A stretch of 35,116 nucleotides of DNA from an uncultured Clostridium sp. (GTDB lineage: Bacteria; Bacillota; Clostridia; Clostridiales; Clostridiaceae): contig NZ_CALEVF010000050.1 of the NCBI RefSeq assembly GCF_937920395.1, positions 1 through 35,116 of the forward strand. Direction: 5' to 3'. Of this stretch, positions 22,137 through 30,342 are shown one piece after another. The stretch's first letter is position 1; every line of letters starts with the position of its first letter. Under the pieces are notes generated by a model that saw only the letters and a program-made list of their open reading frames with translations, was not told where the DNA came from and did no database searches. The position numbers were made by a program, and so were the translations under genes.

Positions 22137-24331
22137 TCATTAATAAATTTGTGTTGATTTTCTATTACCTTATTTCCTGCCGCTGCCGCCTGAACCTTTA
22201 TATCAACATCTCCCTGTAAGATAATATTATCTTTTTGATTAGACTGTTCATCCTCTCTTGCTTCTCTCGCTAACGCTATCTGTTGTTGTAATTGTTGAGC
22301 CTGCATTTGTTGTTGGTTCTGCATATTAGCTTGTTGTGATTGACCTTCAATTTCTTTAATCTTAGCCCAAGACTCTTCTAATACAGCTTTTTGATCCGCA
22401 AATGATTCAGATATTAAAAACTTCAAAGCATCTTCAGGACGCATTTCTTTTGCGTTTAAAGAAGCTTCCATCATCCTTTGCATAAACTGCTTAATCTCTG
22501 CGTACTTACCTCCATCTTGTAAATGAACGCCGTAATCTTTAAATCCTATCTCTTGAGATACTTTTAAATATTTGAATTTACTTACTCCTAATATCTGTTC
22601 ACCTTTCTCTAGTTTATAGAATGCCCAAGTAACTTTTGTACTTTCCACCAACTTAGTTAAAGTTTTATTGATATAAAGATACACTCCGTAAAAGAATGGT
22701 TCTGTTATTGTCCTAGAAGCTTGAATAGCTGAATTAGTATTAGTTGCAGTTGCACTAGCCTGTATTTGACCTTCTCTATCATTGTTAATTCCAGTCATCT
22801 TATCCATCATGTTTAAGATGTCATTTTTTAATGCCATTAATTGCGGAAACGATGAGCTTAATCCTAAATCATGTACCTTAACAGGGTCTCCTTGCATAGA
22901 ATCTCTACCGTGAAAGTTACCGCTTGCTGATGTATCATAAGTGAAAAAACTATCATTTACAATATCGTAATTTAATTGAGTTACAGATTTTTTGATGCCT
23001 AATGTAGCTGTGTTAAATCCTATGAATGTACCCTTATGTTTATTTACATCTTTCAATATCTGATACATTACAATATCAAATATATTAGACCAATTCTCCA
23101 TTTCATTCATTAATGAGATACGTCTTCCATCTACTGTTCCACATAAGTAGCCTGTATAAGAACCACTTAATATTTTAGTTGGGTCATCCACACTTCTCAT
23201 TTGAAATTGTGCACGGCGCATGTTAGTATCTAATTCTTTAAGCCCACCTATACGAGTTGCTTCCCATAGGTCTTCCATATATCTTACTTCAATCTCATAT
23301 TTACCTTTCTCTACTTGTTGCTTATGCCAATCAATATTCTTCTCATAAGCTTCTGTGTCCATTTCTGTATAGATGTACTTCTCGCTTGAGTCAAATGCTA
23401 ATTGAGTAGCTGTTTTAAGAACTTTCTTAAAATACATAGCTTTAACAGACTTCCATTCTATATGGATTACTTCTACTACTAATCCGCCAACAGGTGAATG
23501 CCTAATTACATTACCAGCTTGTGAAATATAACTCTCTGGATTACTAGATATATCTTTTAGCTTCTCTACTTGCGCAGGCGTTAATCTGTATCTTCTTAAT
23601 ACATCATGCACAGATAGCCATTGACGGCATCCCATAATAGGACTTTTCTCTAAATATGTATCTCCTTTTATTTCTTCATAAATAGCATCTCGTGGGTCAA
23701 TACTGATATACTGAGTTTCTCCTTCTTCATCTCTTTCTATCTTACCATAAATCATTGATGTAACCGCGCAATTTAACAAATCATTAGAGAATTTTTGCTT
23801 TAAATCTAAAGAAGGTATTTGCTCATTTAATATAATTTGCATGATACTTTCTTCCTTATCTTTTGGAGACATTCTCTCAAACGTCGGATCGTCTTCTCCA
23901 TCAGGTATTGGCGCACCCTCCATTACATCTACCCCTACCTTATCTTTAAGATGAGTTAATTCAGCTTTAGCCTCCATAGCTCCGTACATAAAATCCATCT
24001 GCGCCATCTTTTCAGATTTAGCTTCTCTATTTATAGTTTCTACGGTAGCGTTTAAAGGACGAGTTAAAAACTCTCCTACCATTAATTTAATCTTAGAACT
24101 ATGCGCCCTGTAAGGAATAAACTTAGCTCTATTTTGTTTGCCGTAAGTTTTAGTTAAATATAATACACTTTCTGGTGGCTTTATACCGTTGTATGATTTA
24201 AAAGACTCATCCATTAGTCCTCTTTGATAATTAGAGTTTCTAAGTAAATCTTGGCCGTAATCTAAATGAAGTCTACACCAATCAGGCGTTTTTTTTGACT
24301 CTGGAATTGCTTGATCTGGAAAGGACCTCAT
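22109..24331 (-). CDS. Portal protein
   Basis: A 740-residue protein just downstream of TerL. The N-terminal part has the helical and strand pattern of phage portals, including KQNRAKFIPYRAHSSKIKLM and VGEFLTRPLNATVETINREA. The middle contains DPRDAIYEEIKGDTYLEKSP and CRQWLSVHDVLRRY. A long Gln-rich helical stretch (QSQQANMQNQQQMQAQQLQQ) lies near residues 675-700. Such size and a Q-rich tail are usual in crAss-like portals. It would form the dodecameric DNA gateway. A TATTTTTG promoter box lies 17 nt upstream. The last 28 nt overlap an endonuclease remnant in another frame, so the present C-terminus may have been altered by insertion or loss of that gene. Confidence 0.88.
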   Translation of the reverse strand: MRSFPDQAIPESKKTPDWCRLHLDYGQDLLRNSNYQRGLMDESFKSYNGIKPPESVLYLTKTYGKQNRAKFIPYRAHSSKIKLMVGEFLTRPLNATVETINREAKSEKMAQMDFMYGAMEAKAELTHLKDKVGVDVMEGAPIPDGEDDPTFERMSPKDKEESIMQIILNEQIPSLDLKQKFSNDLLNCAVTSMIYGKIERDEEGETQYISIDPRDAIYEEIKGDTYLEKSPIMGCRQWLSVHDVLRRYRLTPAQVEKLKDISSNPESYISQAGNVIRHSPVGGLVVEVIHIEWKSVKAMYFKKVLKTATQLAFDSSEKYIYTEMDTEAYEKNIDWHKQQVEKGKYEIEVRYMEDLWEATRIGGLKELDTNMRRAQFQMRSVDDPTKILSGSYTGYLCGTVDGRRISLMNEMENWSNIFDIVMYQILKDVNKHKGTFIGFNTATLGIKKSVTQLNYDIVNDSFFTYDTSASGNFHGRDSMQGDPVKVHDLGLSSSFPQLMALKNDILNMMDKMTGINNDREGQIQASATATNTNSAIQASRTITEPFFYGVYLYINKTLTKLVESTKVTWAFYKLEKGEQILGVSKFKYLKVSQEIGFKDYGVHLQDGGKYAEIKQFMQRMMEASLNAKEMRPEDALKFLISESFADQKAVLEESWAKIKEIEGQSQQANMQNQQQMQAQQLQQQIALAREAREDEQSNQKDNIILQGDVDIKVQAAAAGNKVIENQHKFINEQGAETEGS

Positions 24332-24347
24332 GTTATGTATTTTTACT

Positions 24348-24355
24348 CAAAAATA
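24348..24355 (-). promoter_or_regulatory. -7 promoter box (TATTTTTG) before the portal gene
   Basis: The minus-strand TATTTTTG matches TAnnTTTG and lies in the 39-nt gap between TerL and portal, 17 nt from the ATG. Confidence 0.5.
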
Positions 24356-24370
24356 GTAAAATTTAATTAA

Positions 24371-26398
24371 CTAACTACCAAAACCTTCATAATCTGTTTC
24401 AGGATTTTCTGGCCTTGTAAATTCTCCAAACGGAACCATATTTCCAAACTTATCTTTATGCCATCCAGGAAGACTAAATGGGTCTTCTTTTTCCTGATAA
24501 GTATCATCTCTCGGAGCAACATTCAAACTAATAGATTGTACTATTGCAATTCCATAAGCATCCGCCAAGTCATTATCACTTCCTATTTCTACTTCATCAA
24601 AGTTACCTAACTGATTAATTAATTCAGGAAACCAAATATTTTGTACATGGTCATATATAGCTGTCTGCATAGCTCCTACCATTAAATTTCTACTATGCGC
24701 TATTAATCTAAACCAAAATTCACTTTTCTGCTCGCTATTTTCGCTTTCAAATTTTATAGGTCTATGCGCTAAATATTTAGTACATCCATTGTTTTTATAC
24801 CAAGCTAATATACCAGAACTACTCGCCAAATCACCTAATGTATTTCCAACTAAATCATAATAAACAGATAACTTCAAACACATTTCAAAGAATATTTCTT
24901 TTCTTTTTGGACGGGTACAAATAACTGCTACTGGCATATTAAATGGAATTCCAAATGGATTAGGGCGAGTAATTACGCACATGCCTCCTAAAGACTTAGA
25001 TACCGCTACGTCTTGATCATAACTATCAATTCCCGCAACAAATAAATTCTTATACTTTTTATCTGGATGATATTCATTAAGTATTAAAATACAATCACTT
25101 TCATCATCTGTATCTTTGGCAGGAATAGCTTTTACCCTTAATGGATTTATCCTTTCTCCTTTATCGTTAGTTATCCATTCTAATTTCCACTTTAAGTATT
25201 TGTCCTTATTGATTAAAATCTCATCCTGTTGAGCATTTATTTTTTGTATATCAAATTTATTACTAAACATCTTTCTAAATATCTCCGCCTGAGTAAGTGG
25301 ATTATTTTGTAAGTGTTCTAAGTAAAGTTTAAGCTCTCCCTTTTTAAGTTCTTCGCGCTCTTTTAAAATATCTTCCTTGGCGGCAACTAAATCTTCACAC
25401 CCTATTAATTGATAAGGTTTATAAATCTTAGATAAATTTGGAGTTATCCCTATTACCTTGCCCTTGCGAGTTGCTCCACCGTAATAAGGTTTTTTAAATC
25501 TTTCCCCAGTTAATACAAACATAATAGCATTAACATCTTTTAAATTCTCTACGATAAACTTAAAATCCTTAGAGCCTTTATTAATATTACCTCCTGTACC
25601 GAAAATATACATTACCCCTACCTGCACTCCGCCGTCTGTTAAAGCATCCTTAGTAGCAGAATAAAACTCTTTAAAATTCTCAAACTCACCTGCCTCTTCG
25701 CAAATAACATCATTCAAATAAGTTCCTTTTAATATATTTGGATTATTATGTGCAGTTCTTATGTAAATCTCTGTCTTTATCCCCTTCTCTACATCTTTAC
25801 CATTTTCTACTACTACATATCCCGAAGTAATCTCCTCTTCATTCTTAGTTAATTGATTCAACTTAAACTCAGGTACCAATAATGATTCTGATATTTTAAG
25901 CTTCTTAATAAAGTCATCCGCATACGTCTTTTTACCCGCTGCCACGCCTGCGTGATAGGCAGGAATAAACCTATAACCATAATCTACTACTGCTTTCTGA
26001 AAGAACTCAGATACTCCGGCTCTACGCTTTTTTGGTAGTACTAAATTTAGGTTATTATCTTTACAGAACTCCACTACATAAGCTAACTGTAAGTGCATAT
26101 CGCAAAAGTCTGGAGTAATTACGCCTGTTACGGTTGCCATAGAGTTAAAATTCATATAATAATAGAATCTTCCGGGCAAAAATATTCCACCCGTCTGATA
26201 ACCATTAATACATCTATATAATTGCTCCGTCCAATACTGTTCATGTTCTGGAGTGCCTATACATTTAGGATTAGATATACTATCCGCGTATTCTGGAATG
26301 CCATTTACTACTACTGGATTCGGCATAAATCCCTTCGATTTAATATATGGTAACTGAGGTATTGGCAAATCTTCTATTCTCTTCCCTGCGTAATTCAT
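24371..26398 (-). CDS. terL: Terminase large subunit (TerL)
   Basis: A 675-residue protein with ATPase and nuclease halves. NLVLPKKRRAGVSEFF (residues 118-133) is a deviant Walker A motif, with KKRRAGVS in place of the usual GxxxxGK(S/T). LNDVICEEAGEFENF (228-242) is Walker B with the catalytic Glu pair. GTGGN at 267-271 is a likely coupling motif. The RNase H-like nuclease shows AGIDSYDQDVAVS (455-467) and DNDLADAYGIA (608-618), which supply catalytic Asp residues. It cuts and pumps DNA through the portal. It starts 3 nt after the small upstream gene, so the pair looks co-translated. It agrees in length with crAss-like TerL. Confidence 0.92.
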   Translation of the reverse strand: MNYAGKRIEDLPIPQLPYIKSKGFMPNPVVVNGIPEYADSISNPKCIGTPEHEQYWTEQLYRCINGYQTGGIFLPGRFYYYMNFNSMATVTGVITPDFCDMHLQLAYVVEFCKDNNLNLVLPKKRRAGVSEFFQKAVVDYGYRFIPAYHAGVAAGKKTYADDFIKKLKISESLLVPEFKLNQLTKNEEEITSGYVVVENGKDVEKGIKTEIYIRTAHNNPNILKGTYLNDVICEEAGEFENFKEFYSATKDALTDGGVQVGVMYIFGTGGNINKGSKDFKFIVENLKDVNAIMFVLTGERFKKPYYGGATRKGKVIGITPNLSKIYKPYQLIGCEDLVAAKEDILKEREELKKGELKLYLEHLQNNPLTQAEIFRKMFSNKFDIQKINAQQDEILINKDKYLKWKLEWITNDKGERINPLRVKAIPAKDTDDESDCILILNEYHPDKKYKNLFVAGIDSYDQDVAVSKSLGGMCVITRPNPFGIPFNMPVAVICTRPKRKEIFFEMCLKLSVYYDLVGNTLGDLASSSGILAWYKNNGCTKYLAHRPIKFESENSEQKSEFWFRLIAHSRNLMVGAMQTAIYDHVQNIWFPELINQLGNFDEVEIGSDNDLADAYGIAIVQSISLNVAPRDDTYQEKEDPFSLPGWHKDKFGNMVPFGEFTRPENPETDYEGFGS

Positions 26399-26400
26399 AT

Positions 26401-26946
26401 CTATCCTCTTTTAGCTGTTACTGCATAATACATTTTAATATTAGATTGCAAAACCTCTAAGAAACTACGCTTCACATTACCCTTTAGTTCTCCGTCAATA
26501 AGTTTTTCCTCTATGATTTCTGCTTCTATCGCGCGGATAGCCTTTCTAAATCTATCAATACTATCCATAGCATTCTTAATGCCGTTTGTGGAATTATCTT
26601 CTTCTAAAATTTTGAGTAAATCATCAATCTTACGATTATACATCTCCACCAATTCAATATTTCTATTATATTGTAAAGACTTATACGCCTCTATCGCTTT
26701 CTTTATTTTTTGAGGACGCTTATCTTCATCTAATAGTTCCGGCTTATTATCTTGCCATACATGCCATATAGCTTTAGATAGCCTTTGTCTTTCAGGGAAT
26801 TGCCTATAAATAGAATTGTAATCATAGCAAAGTATGATAAATAAAATCTCCTTATCTGTTAGTAAACTAAGCTCTGGACAAAGTTTTATAACATCTGGAT
26901 GTAATATGATGTTGTTTTTAACATCGGCATAGAATAACATAGACAT
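26401..26946 (-). CDS. Terminase small subunit candidate
   Basis: A 181-residue helical protein ending 3 nt before TerL. The N-terminus (DVIKLCPELSLLTDKEILFI, then CYDYNSIYRQFPERQRLSKA) resembles a conserved Bacteroidota phage protein located upstream of TerL. The C-terminal half (YNRKIDDLLKILEEDNSTNG, later RKAIRAIEAEIIEEKL) is a probable coiled coil that could oligomerise, as TerS rings do. There is no clear helix-turn-helix. The TerS role is inferred from its place beside TerL and the oligomerising helices. A GC-rich hairpin precedes its start. Confidence 0.55.
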   Translation of the reverse strand: MSMLFYADVKNNIILHPDVIKLCPELSLLTDKEILFIILCYDYNSIYRQFPERQRLSKAIWHVWQDNKPELLDEDKRPQKIKKAIEAYKSLQYNRNIELVEMYNRKIDDLLKILEEDNSTNGIKNAMDSIDRFRKAIRAIEAEIIEEKLIDGELKGNVKRSFLEVLQSNIKMYYAVTAKRG

Positions 26947-26967
26947 AGCAAATAGTTTTTACGCAAA

Positions 26968-26999
26968 AGCGGTGGTATAACATCTCGTTACCCACCGCT
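26968..26999 (-). other. GC-rich hairpin upstream of the packaging genes
   Basis: AGCGGTGG (26968-26975) and CCACCGCT (26992-26999) form a perfect 8-bp stem, extendable by TA/TA with one bulged C, followed on minus by TTTTGCG. It stands out in an AT-rich setting, 22 nt before the TerS candidate start. It may be a weak terminator for incoming early transcripts or a 5'-UTR stabiliser. Confidence 0.45.
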
Positions 27000-27016
27000 A
27001 ATTTAGTAATTTTTAA

Positions 27017-27438
27017 TTAATCTTATATAAAATATTCCAATTAAAGGTTGCTGTTTTAGAGGACGGTACTAGAATAATCAATTATAGTGCTATTTTTAAA
27101 GCATTTGGACGGACTAAACGGGGTCGAGCAAAGAATGAAGTTCGTGTGCCCAATATGCCAGCTTTTTTAGACGCAAATAACCTTCAACCCTATGTTAGCA
27201 ACGAGTTAAAGGCAGTGCTCAACAAATCTGATTATATTGATTTGAATGGCAAAGAAGATAGCGAATATGATGCAACTATACTACCTCTATTATGCAAAGT
27301 ATATTTAGATGCAAGAGAAGAAAAAAAGCTAAAAACACAAAAAGTATCTCATTAGCTAGAGCTAGTGAGATACTTTTATTTGGATTATCTAATATTGAAA
27401 CTAAAGTAAAAGCTATCCAAGATTCGGTTACCGAGTAA
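27017..27438 (+). pseudogene. P63C-domain gene remnant with a frameshift
   Basis: Starting without a proper initiation codon (open from 27017, first ATG 27146), the frame encodes FQLKVAVLEDGTRIINYSAI, then GRTKRGRAKNEV, MPAFLDANNLQPYVSNELKA, and LPLLCKVYLDAREEKK. The order 'AVLEDGTR...GR....(L/M)PAFL.A.NL.P(F/Y)' then 'LLP..C.VYL.AR' is that of P63C-domain proteins. The frame stops at 27353-27355, but the -1 frame continues with SLARASEILLFGLSNIETKV and AIQDSVTE up to TAA 27436-27438, the rest of the domain core. The break lies at A AAA AAG (27322-27328), a slippery heptamer, followed 11 nt later by a long hairpin. It is either a decayed gene or a programmed frameshift. Confidence 0.65.
27340..27377 (+). 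terminator. Long hairpin at the P63C frame break
   Basis: AAAAGTATCTCATTAGCT pairs with AGCTAGTGAGATACTTTT over 18 positions with one mismatch around a tiny loop. It overlaps the zero-frame stop codon and begins 11 nt after a slippery heptamer. It could be a terminator or a frameshift stimulator. Confidence 0.5.
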
Positions 27439-27616
27439 TGATTAACTTATTTATTTCGTCTCTTTCAGTAGAATGAGATTCAGCAAGAGCATTCATAGCC
27501 AAAACTTTAATTGCATCCAATTTATTTTCATCTGAATATTCTAGTTTTAGAATTTTAGATATTTTCTCTAAGGCATCTGCTATTATATTAGCGCCGTTTT
27601 TAATGGTTTTTTCCAT
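27428..27616 (-). CDS. Hypothetical helical protein (62 aa)
   Basis: A 62-residue protein (EKTIKNGANIIADALEKISK, then ILKLEYSDENKLDAIKVLAM) predicted all-helical and soluble. Its 3' end overlaps the tail of the P63C remnant by 11 nt. The leader is T-rich on the plus strand, so A-rich on the coding strand, as in its neighbours. Function unknown. Confidence 0.55.
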   Translation of the reverse strand: MEKTIKNGANIIADALEKISKILKLEYSDENKLDAIKVLAMNALAESHSTERDEINKLIITR

Positions 27617-27695
27617 GATTTTTTTTAGTTTTTAATTGTTATTTATTTTTTAGTGTAAAATTGTATATAGTTACCTTAATTAATAATTACAATCC

Positions 27696-27836
27696 TTATA
27701 CACCTAAAAACTTTTGAATCTTTTTAGCTTCTATTAAAATCTTATCTACAGGTATATTTTGACCGTATAATCCAAGACTTTCTTTTGCTAATTCGTAGCA
27801 TCTCATTTTTAATTGTGCAATTTGTTCTGTTCCCAT
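27696..27836 (-). CDS. Hypothetical small protein (46 aa)
   Basis: ATG at 27836 opens MGTEQIAQLKMRCYELAKES, then LGLYGQNIPVDKILIEAKKI and QKFLGV. A small helical domain with regular composition that fits well between its neighbours, in the same orientation, so it is probably real. Function unknown. Confidence 0.5.
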   Translation of the reverse strand: MGTEQIAQLKMRCYELAKESLGLYGQNIPVDKILIEAKKIQKFLGV

Positions 27837-27869
27837 TTTATTTGTAGGTTTTACAAAGCCCTCCCAAGG

Positions 27870-28052
27870 CTATTTATGATTATTCTTATAAACTATACTT
27901 TCTCTTATGTATTTTTTGTAGTAACTCGGAGTGTCAGCGAATCTCTTATTATCATTTTTAATAAGTATTCTTATATCTTCATTAGCCACTACCATAGACA
28001 CTATATATCCGCCTAGTAGTGTAATTGAAATTGATGTTATAAATGATTTCAT
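27870..28052 (-). CDS. Small membrane-anchored or exported protein (60 aa)
   Basis: An N-terminal hydrophobic segment (FITSISITLLGGYIVSMVVA, residues 4-23) is followed by a charged, basic C-terminus (RILIKNDNKRFADTPSYYKK), so it is either a single-pass membrane protein with the tail outside or an exported peptide. It is followed by no recognised partner. The stop codon of the upstream gene lies just ahead of its ATG. The antisense plus-strand frame here is a less likely gene. Function unknown. Confidence 0.5.
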   Translation of the reverse strand: MKSFITSISITLLGGYIVSMVVANEDIRILIKNDNKRFADTPSYYKKYIRESIVYKNNHK

Positions 28053-28053
28053 T

Positions 28054-28296
28054 TTATTTTCCGTAAATATTATATATTTCTTTATTTAATTTATCCCTAA
28101 ATTCTTCCCATCCACTAAACTTATCGTCAAATTGAGGAACTTTATAATTCCCTATAAACTTAACTACGACACTTGTTTCTTCTGAAGTATATTTACCTTC
28201 TCCTTCTCCGAATCCGCCGAAAGGAATAAGCGACAGTGTATTTAAACTACATCTATCACTACATAATACATACCTAACACACCACTTATTTTCCAT
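28054..28296 (-). CDS. Hypothetical early protein (80 aa), MENK family leader
   Basis: An 80-residue protein: MENKWCVRYVLCSDRCSLNT, then a Gly-rich middle (FGGFGEGEGKYTSEETSVVV) and an acidic helical end. Three Cys lie near the N-terminus (positions 6, 12, 16). The 36 nt spanning its start codon and leader are identical to those of the 147-residue gene at 30693-31136, which also begins MENK. The dyad element lies within the shared leader. Function unknown. Confidence 0.62.
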   Translation of the reverse strand: MENKWCVRYVLCSDRCSLNTLSLIPFGGFGEGEGKYTSEETSVVVKFIGNYKVPQFDDKFSGWEEFRDKLNKEIYNIYGK

Positions 28297-28311
28297 TATT
28301 TTATGTTTTTT

Positions 28312-28328
28312 AATTCAATTTTGAATTA
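28312..28328. promoter_or_regulatory. Dyad operator-like element, copy 2 (AATTCAATTTTGAATTA)
   Basis: A symmetric dyad 16-32 nt upstream of ATG 28296 and just after the stop of the nuclease gene. It forms part of a 36-nt sequence shared with 31131-31166. Confidence 0.5.
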
Positions 28329-28332
28329 GTTT

Positions 28333-29136
28333 TTAAAATATTTCTTCTTCTTCGGATGTCGCAAATACATCTAAAGTTCCATCAAGCATATCTATTATTT
28401 CCCCTTTGAAGGTTTCTAAGAATATTTTTACATCATTCTTTAGATACATTATAGGTACCACTTCGTTAGCATAACTTAGTAATCTATGGTTACTATCAAA
28501 TACAGGAGTTATTAAATCTATAAATAATCTCTCACATCCTCGCCCTGTTAATTCTTCAAATAAATGCGCGTAGAAAGACAACTGAAAACTTATCTTAGTG
28601 TACTTCGTATTGGGCAAGTGATTAAAAGGAGCGTGTAACCAAGGTTGTCCACTAACTGTAAATAAAGACGGTAGTCCTTTCTCAAAGCATTTAAAGTCTG
28701 ATAAATGGAATTTGCTATCTTTTCTATTAGAAGTTAAACTTAGCTTATCCCAACTGCCAGCCACTCTATAATCTTTGGAATAAGGTATTCCTTGCTCGTA
28801 TGTTTTATTATATACCTTATACTTCTTTAATATATCGGGAGCAAGCTCTGCTAAATCACTATCTTCTTCTGATATGGTAGCTGTTTGAGCATATCTTTCT
28901 AGTGCCTTGTCTATACGTGTTCCGTTAGTAGCAGTTTGTTCCCAACTTGCCTTTACATCATTCGCGGACTTATCACCATACTTGCTTACTAACTTACTTA
29001 TCTTATCTGCGTCAAACTTCTTTACAAGCTTGCCATATAGTGCCGAAAATGAGATGTATTGCTTACCTTCGGAATCATAATACTTATGCTCGTTAGGTTC
29101 TAAATACACCTCATTTGGAAATAGATTGTGAATCAT
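28333..29136 (-). CDS. PD-(D/E)XK superfamily nuclease
   Basis: A 267-residue protein with a RecB/Cas4-like nuclease core: RVAGSWDKLSL (residues 124-134, Asp130 metal ligand), FHLSDFKCFEKG (143-154, Asp147 and Lys149 as D.K), then SFQLSFYAHLFEEL (183-196), with the Gln-x3-Tyr motif of RecB-family exonucleases. A His pair in the PWLHAPFNH stretch may be structural. It would process phage or host DNA, in replication, recombination or host takeover. It follows the 274-residue gene by 2 nt, so both are in one operon. Assignment to the superfamily is fairly sure; substrate and polarity are unknown. Confidence 0.78.
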   Translation of the reverse strand: MIHNLFPNEVYLEPNEHKYYDSEGKQYISFSALYGKLVKKFDADKISKLVSKYGDKSANDVKASWEQTATNGTRIDKALERYAQTATISEEDSDLAELAPDILKKYKVYNKTYEQGIPYSKDYRVAGSWDKLSLTSNRKDSKFHLSDFKCFEKGLPSLFTVSGQPWLHAPFNHLPNTKYTKISFQLSFYAHLFEELTGRGCERLFIDLITPVFDSNHRLLSYANEVVPIMYLKNDVKIFLETFKGEIIDMLDGTLDVFATSEEEEIF

Positions 29137-29138
29137 GT

Positions 29139-29963
29139 TTATTTTTTAAGTTTAACTTTTTCGGCTATTTCTAATGTCAAAGGTTCTATATTTGGTTTAG
29201 ATTTTAGCATTGGCCACAAACCTTCTCCTTCAGGAATAGAATTACTTTCTTCTTTATCTACTAAATTCATATTAGAAGCATCAAATAATTCATTTTCGGC
29301 AGATACTACCTTAGTTTCTAAAGATACTTCTTCTGTTTCTCCTTCTTCATATACTTCATCAGGACGAATAACTAAGCACCCTAACTTCTCTAAGATGCCT
29401 TGACAATAATCAGCTTTTTCCTCCGCCGACATCTCATTCAATTTATCCATATCCATACTTTTATCCTTACCGTGACGAATATAACTTATCATTAAGTCTT
29501 CATCACTAATCTTTTTCAATCCTTTCTCGTACTGCTCCACTTCTTCTAATAAAGACTCAATAACATTCATTACCGTATCGAAGTACTCATATCCATCACT
29601 AGAGTCTGTCTTGGGTGTAGTTAAAGTAATAGTCTTAGTATCAAATACTCTACTCGCTACTTTAATTTTGAAGTAACCAGTTACTCCTCCTTCAAATTCA
29701 ATACTTAATACATCACATCCTTCTAATAAAGTTACTTTCTCTGCTTTACGAGTTTCATCTGTGATAAGTCCGCAAATATCTAAAGCAAAGAACCTAAATT
29801 CTTTAAGCTTATCTTCTAAGTCTGCATTTATAGGATGACGTTTAGTCAACTTGAATCCATCTTCCGTAATCTTGTTATCCTTAGCTACATCTTCTCGACC
29901 TTCTAAGATTAATCCTTTTAATCCGCCTGTCTGTACAGTGATTTTTTTAATTGTTCTTTTCAT
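29139..29963 (-). CDS. Conserved early protein partner of the nuclease (274 aa)
   Basis: An acidic protein with a compact N-terminal domain: KRTIKKITVQTGGLKGLILE, then KLTKRHPINADLEDKLKEFR and FFALDICGLITDE. This pattern of a small beta domain followed by 'RHP....L...L..FR..LA...GLI' occurs in Bacteroidota phage early proteins of unknown role. The C-terminal 120 residues are Glu/Asp-rich and probably disordered. It lies directly upstream of the PD-(D/E)XK gene and overlaps the previous small gene by 4 nt, so a DNA-metabolism role, perhaps as an ssDNA-binding or recombination accessory, is possible but unproven. Confidence 0.62.
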   Translation of the reverse strand: MKRTIKKITVQTGGLKGLILEGREDVAKDNKITEDGFKLTKRHPINADLEDKLKEFRFFALDICGLITDETRKAEKVTLLEGCDVLSIEFEGGVTGYFKIKVASRVFDTKTITLTTPKTDSSDGYEYFDTVMNVIESLLEEVEQYEKGLKKISDEDLMISYIRHGKDKSMDMDKLNEMSAEEKADYCQGILEKLGCLVIRPDEVYEEGETEEVSLETKVVSAENELFDASNMNLVDKEESNSIPEGEGLWPMLKSKPNIEPLTLEIAEKVKLKK

Positions 29964-30151
29964 ATATATTTGGTTTTATTTGTTATGTATTCTTCTTCTG
30001 ATTTTAATAAAGACTTATTGTGCTTTTCTAACCAAAAAACATCACAATCATTTGTGAATTTCTCGCAATATTCAGCTAATTCTACCATTAACGAAACCCT
30101 TTTCTTTACCTTAAAACTTCTTTGTTGTTGATATTCGTCGTTACTTGCCAT
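29960..30151 (-). CDS. Hypothetical small protein (63 aa)
   Basis: The preferred start is ATG 30151 (MASNDEYQQQRSFKVKKRVS), giving 63 residues. An upstream ATG at 30214 would place 21 extra residues over the neighbouring gene and is less likely. The start overlaps the previous gene's end by 11 nt and the end overlaps the next start by 4 nt. Soluble, charged and helical; function unknown. Confidence 0.58.
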   Translation of the reverse strand: MASNDEYQQQRSFKVKKRVSLMVELAEYCEKFTNDCDVFWLEKHNKSLLKSEEEYITNKTKYI

Positions 30152-30332
30152 TATCTCTATCTTTTTTATATTTTTTCCAATCTTCACTTCCGTATAAATC
30201 AATCCATTCATCATCTGGAAGTCTAATTAAGATTGGCTTATTAGCTTTAACAAAATGTTCTACTCCATTTACATCTAAATATCTCATTCCTGTTATCGTA
30301 GTTGGCCCACTTATATACCCTTTTTTATACAT
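30141..30332 (-). CDS. Hypothetical small protein (63 aa)
   Basis: A 63-residue protein: MYKKGYISGPTTITGMRYLD, then VNGVEHFVKANKPILIRLPD and DEWIDLYGSEDW. The short beta-strand pattern suggests a small beta barrel or SH3-like fold; nothing is recognised. It overlaps the next gene by 11 nt. The antisense 108-codon frame over this stretch is judged spurious. Confidence 0.6.
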   Translation of the reverse strand: MYKKGYISGPTTITGMRYLDVNGVEHFVKANKPILIRLPDDEWIDLYGSEDWKKYKKDRDNGK

Positions 30333-30342
30333 AATACTTAAA

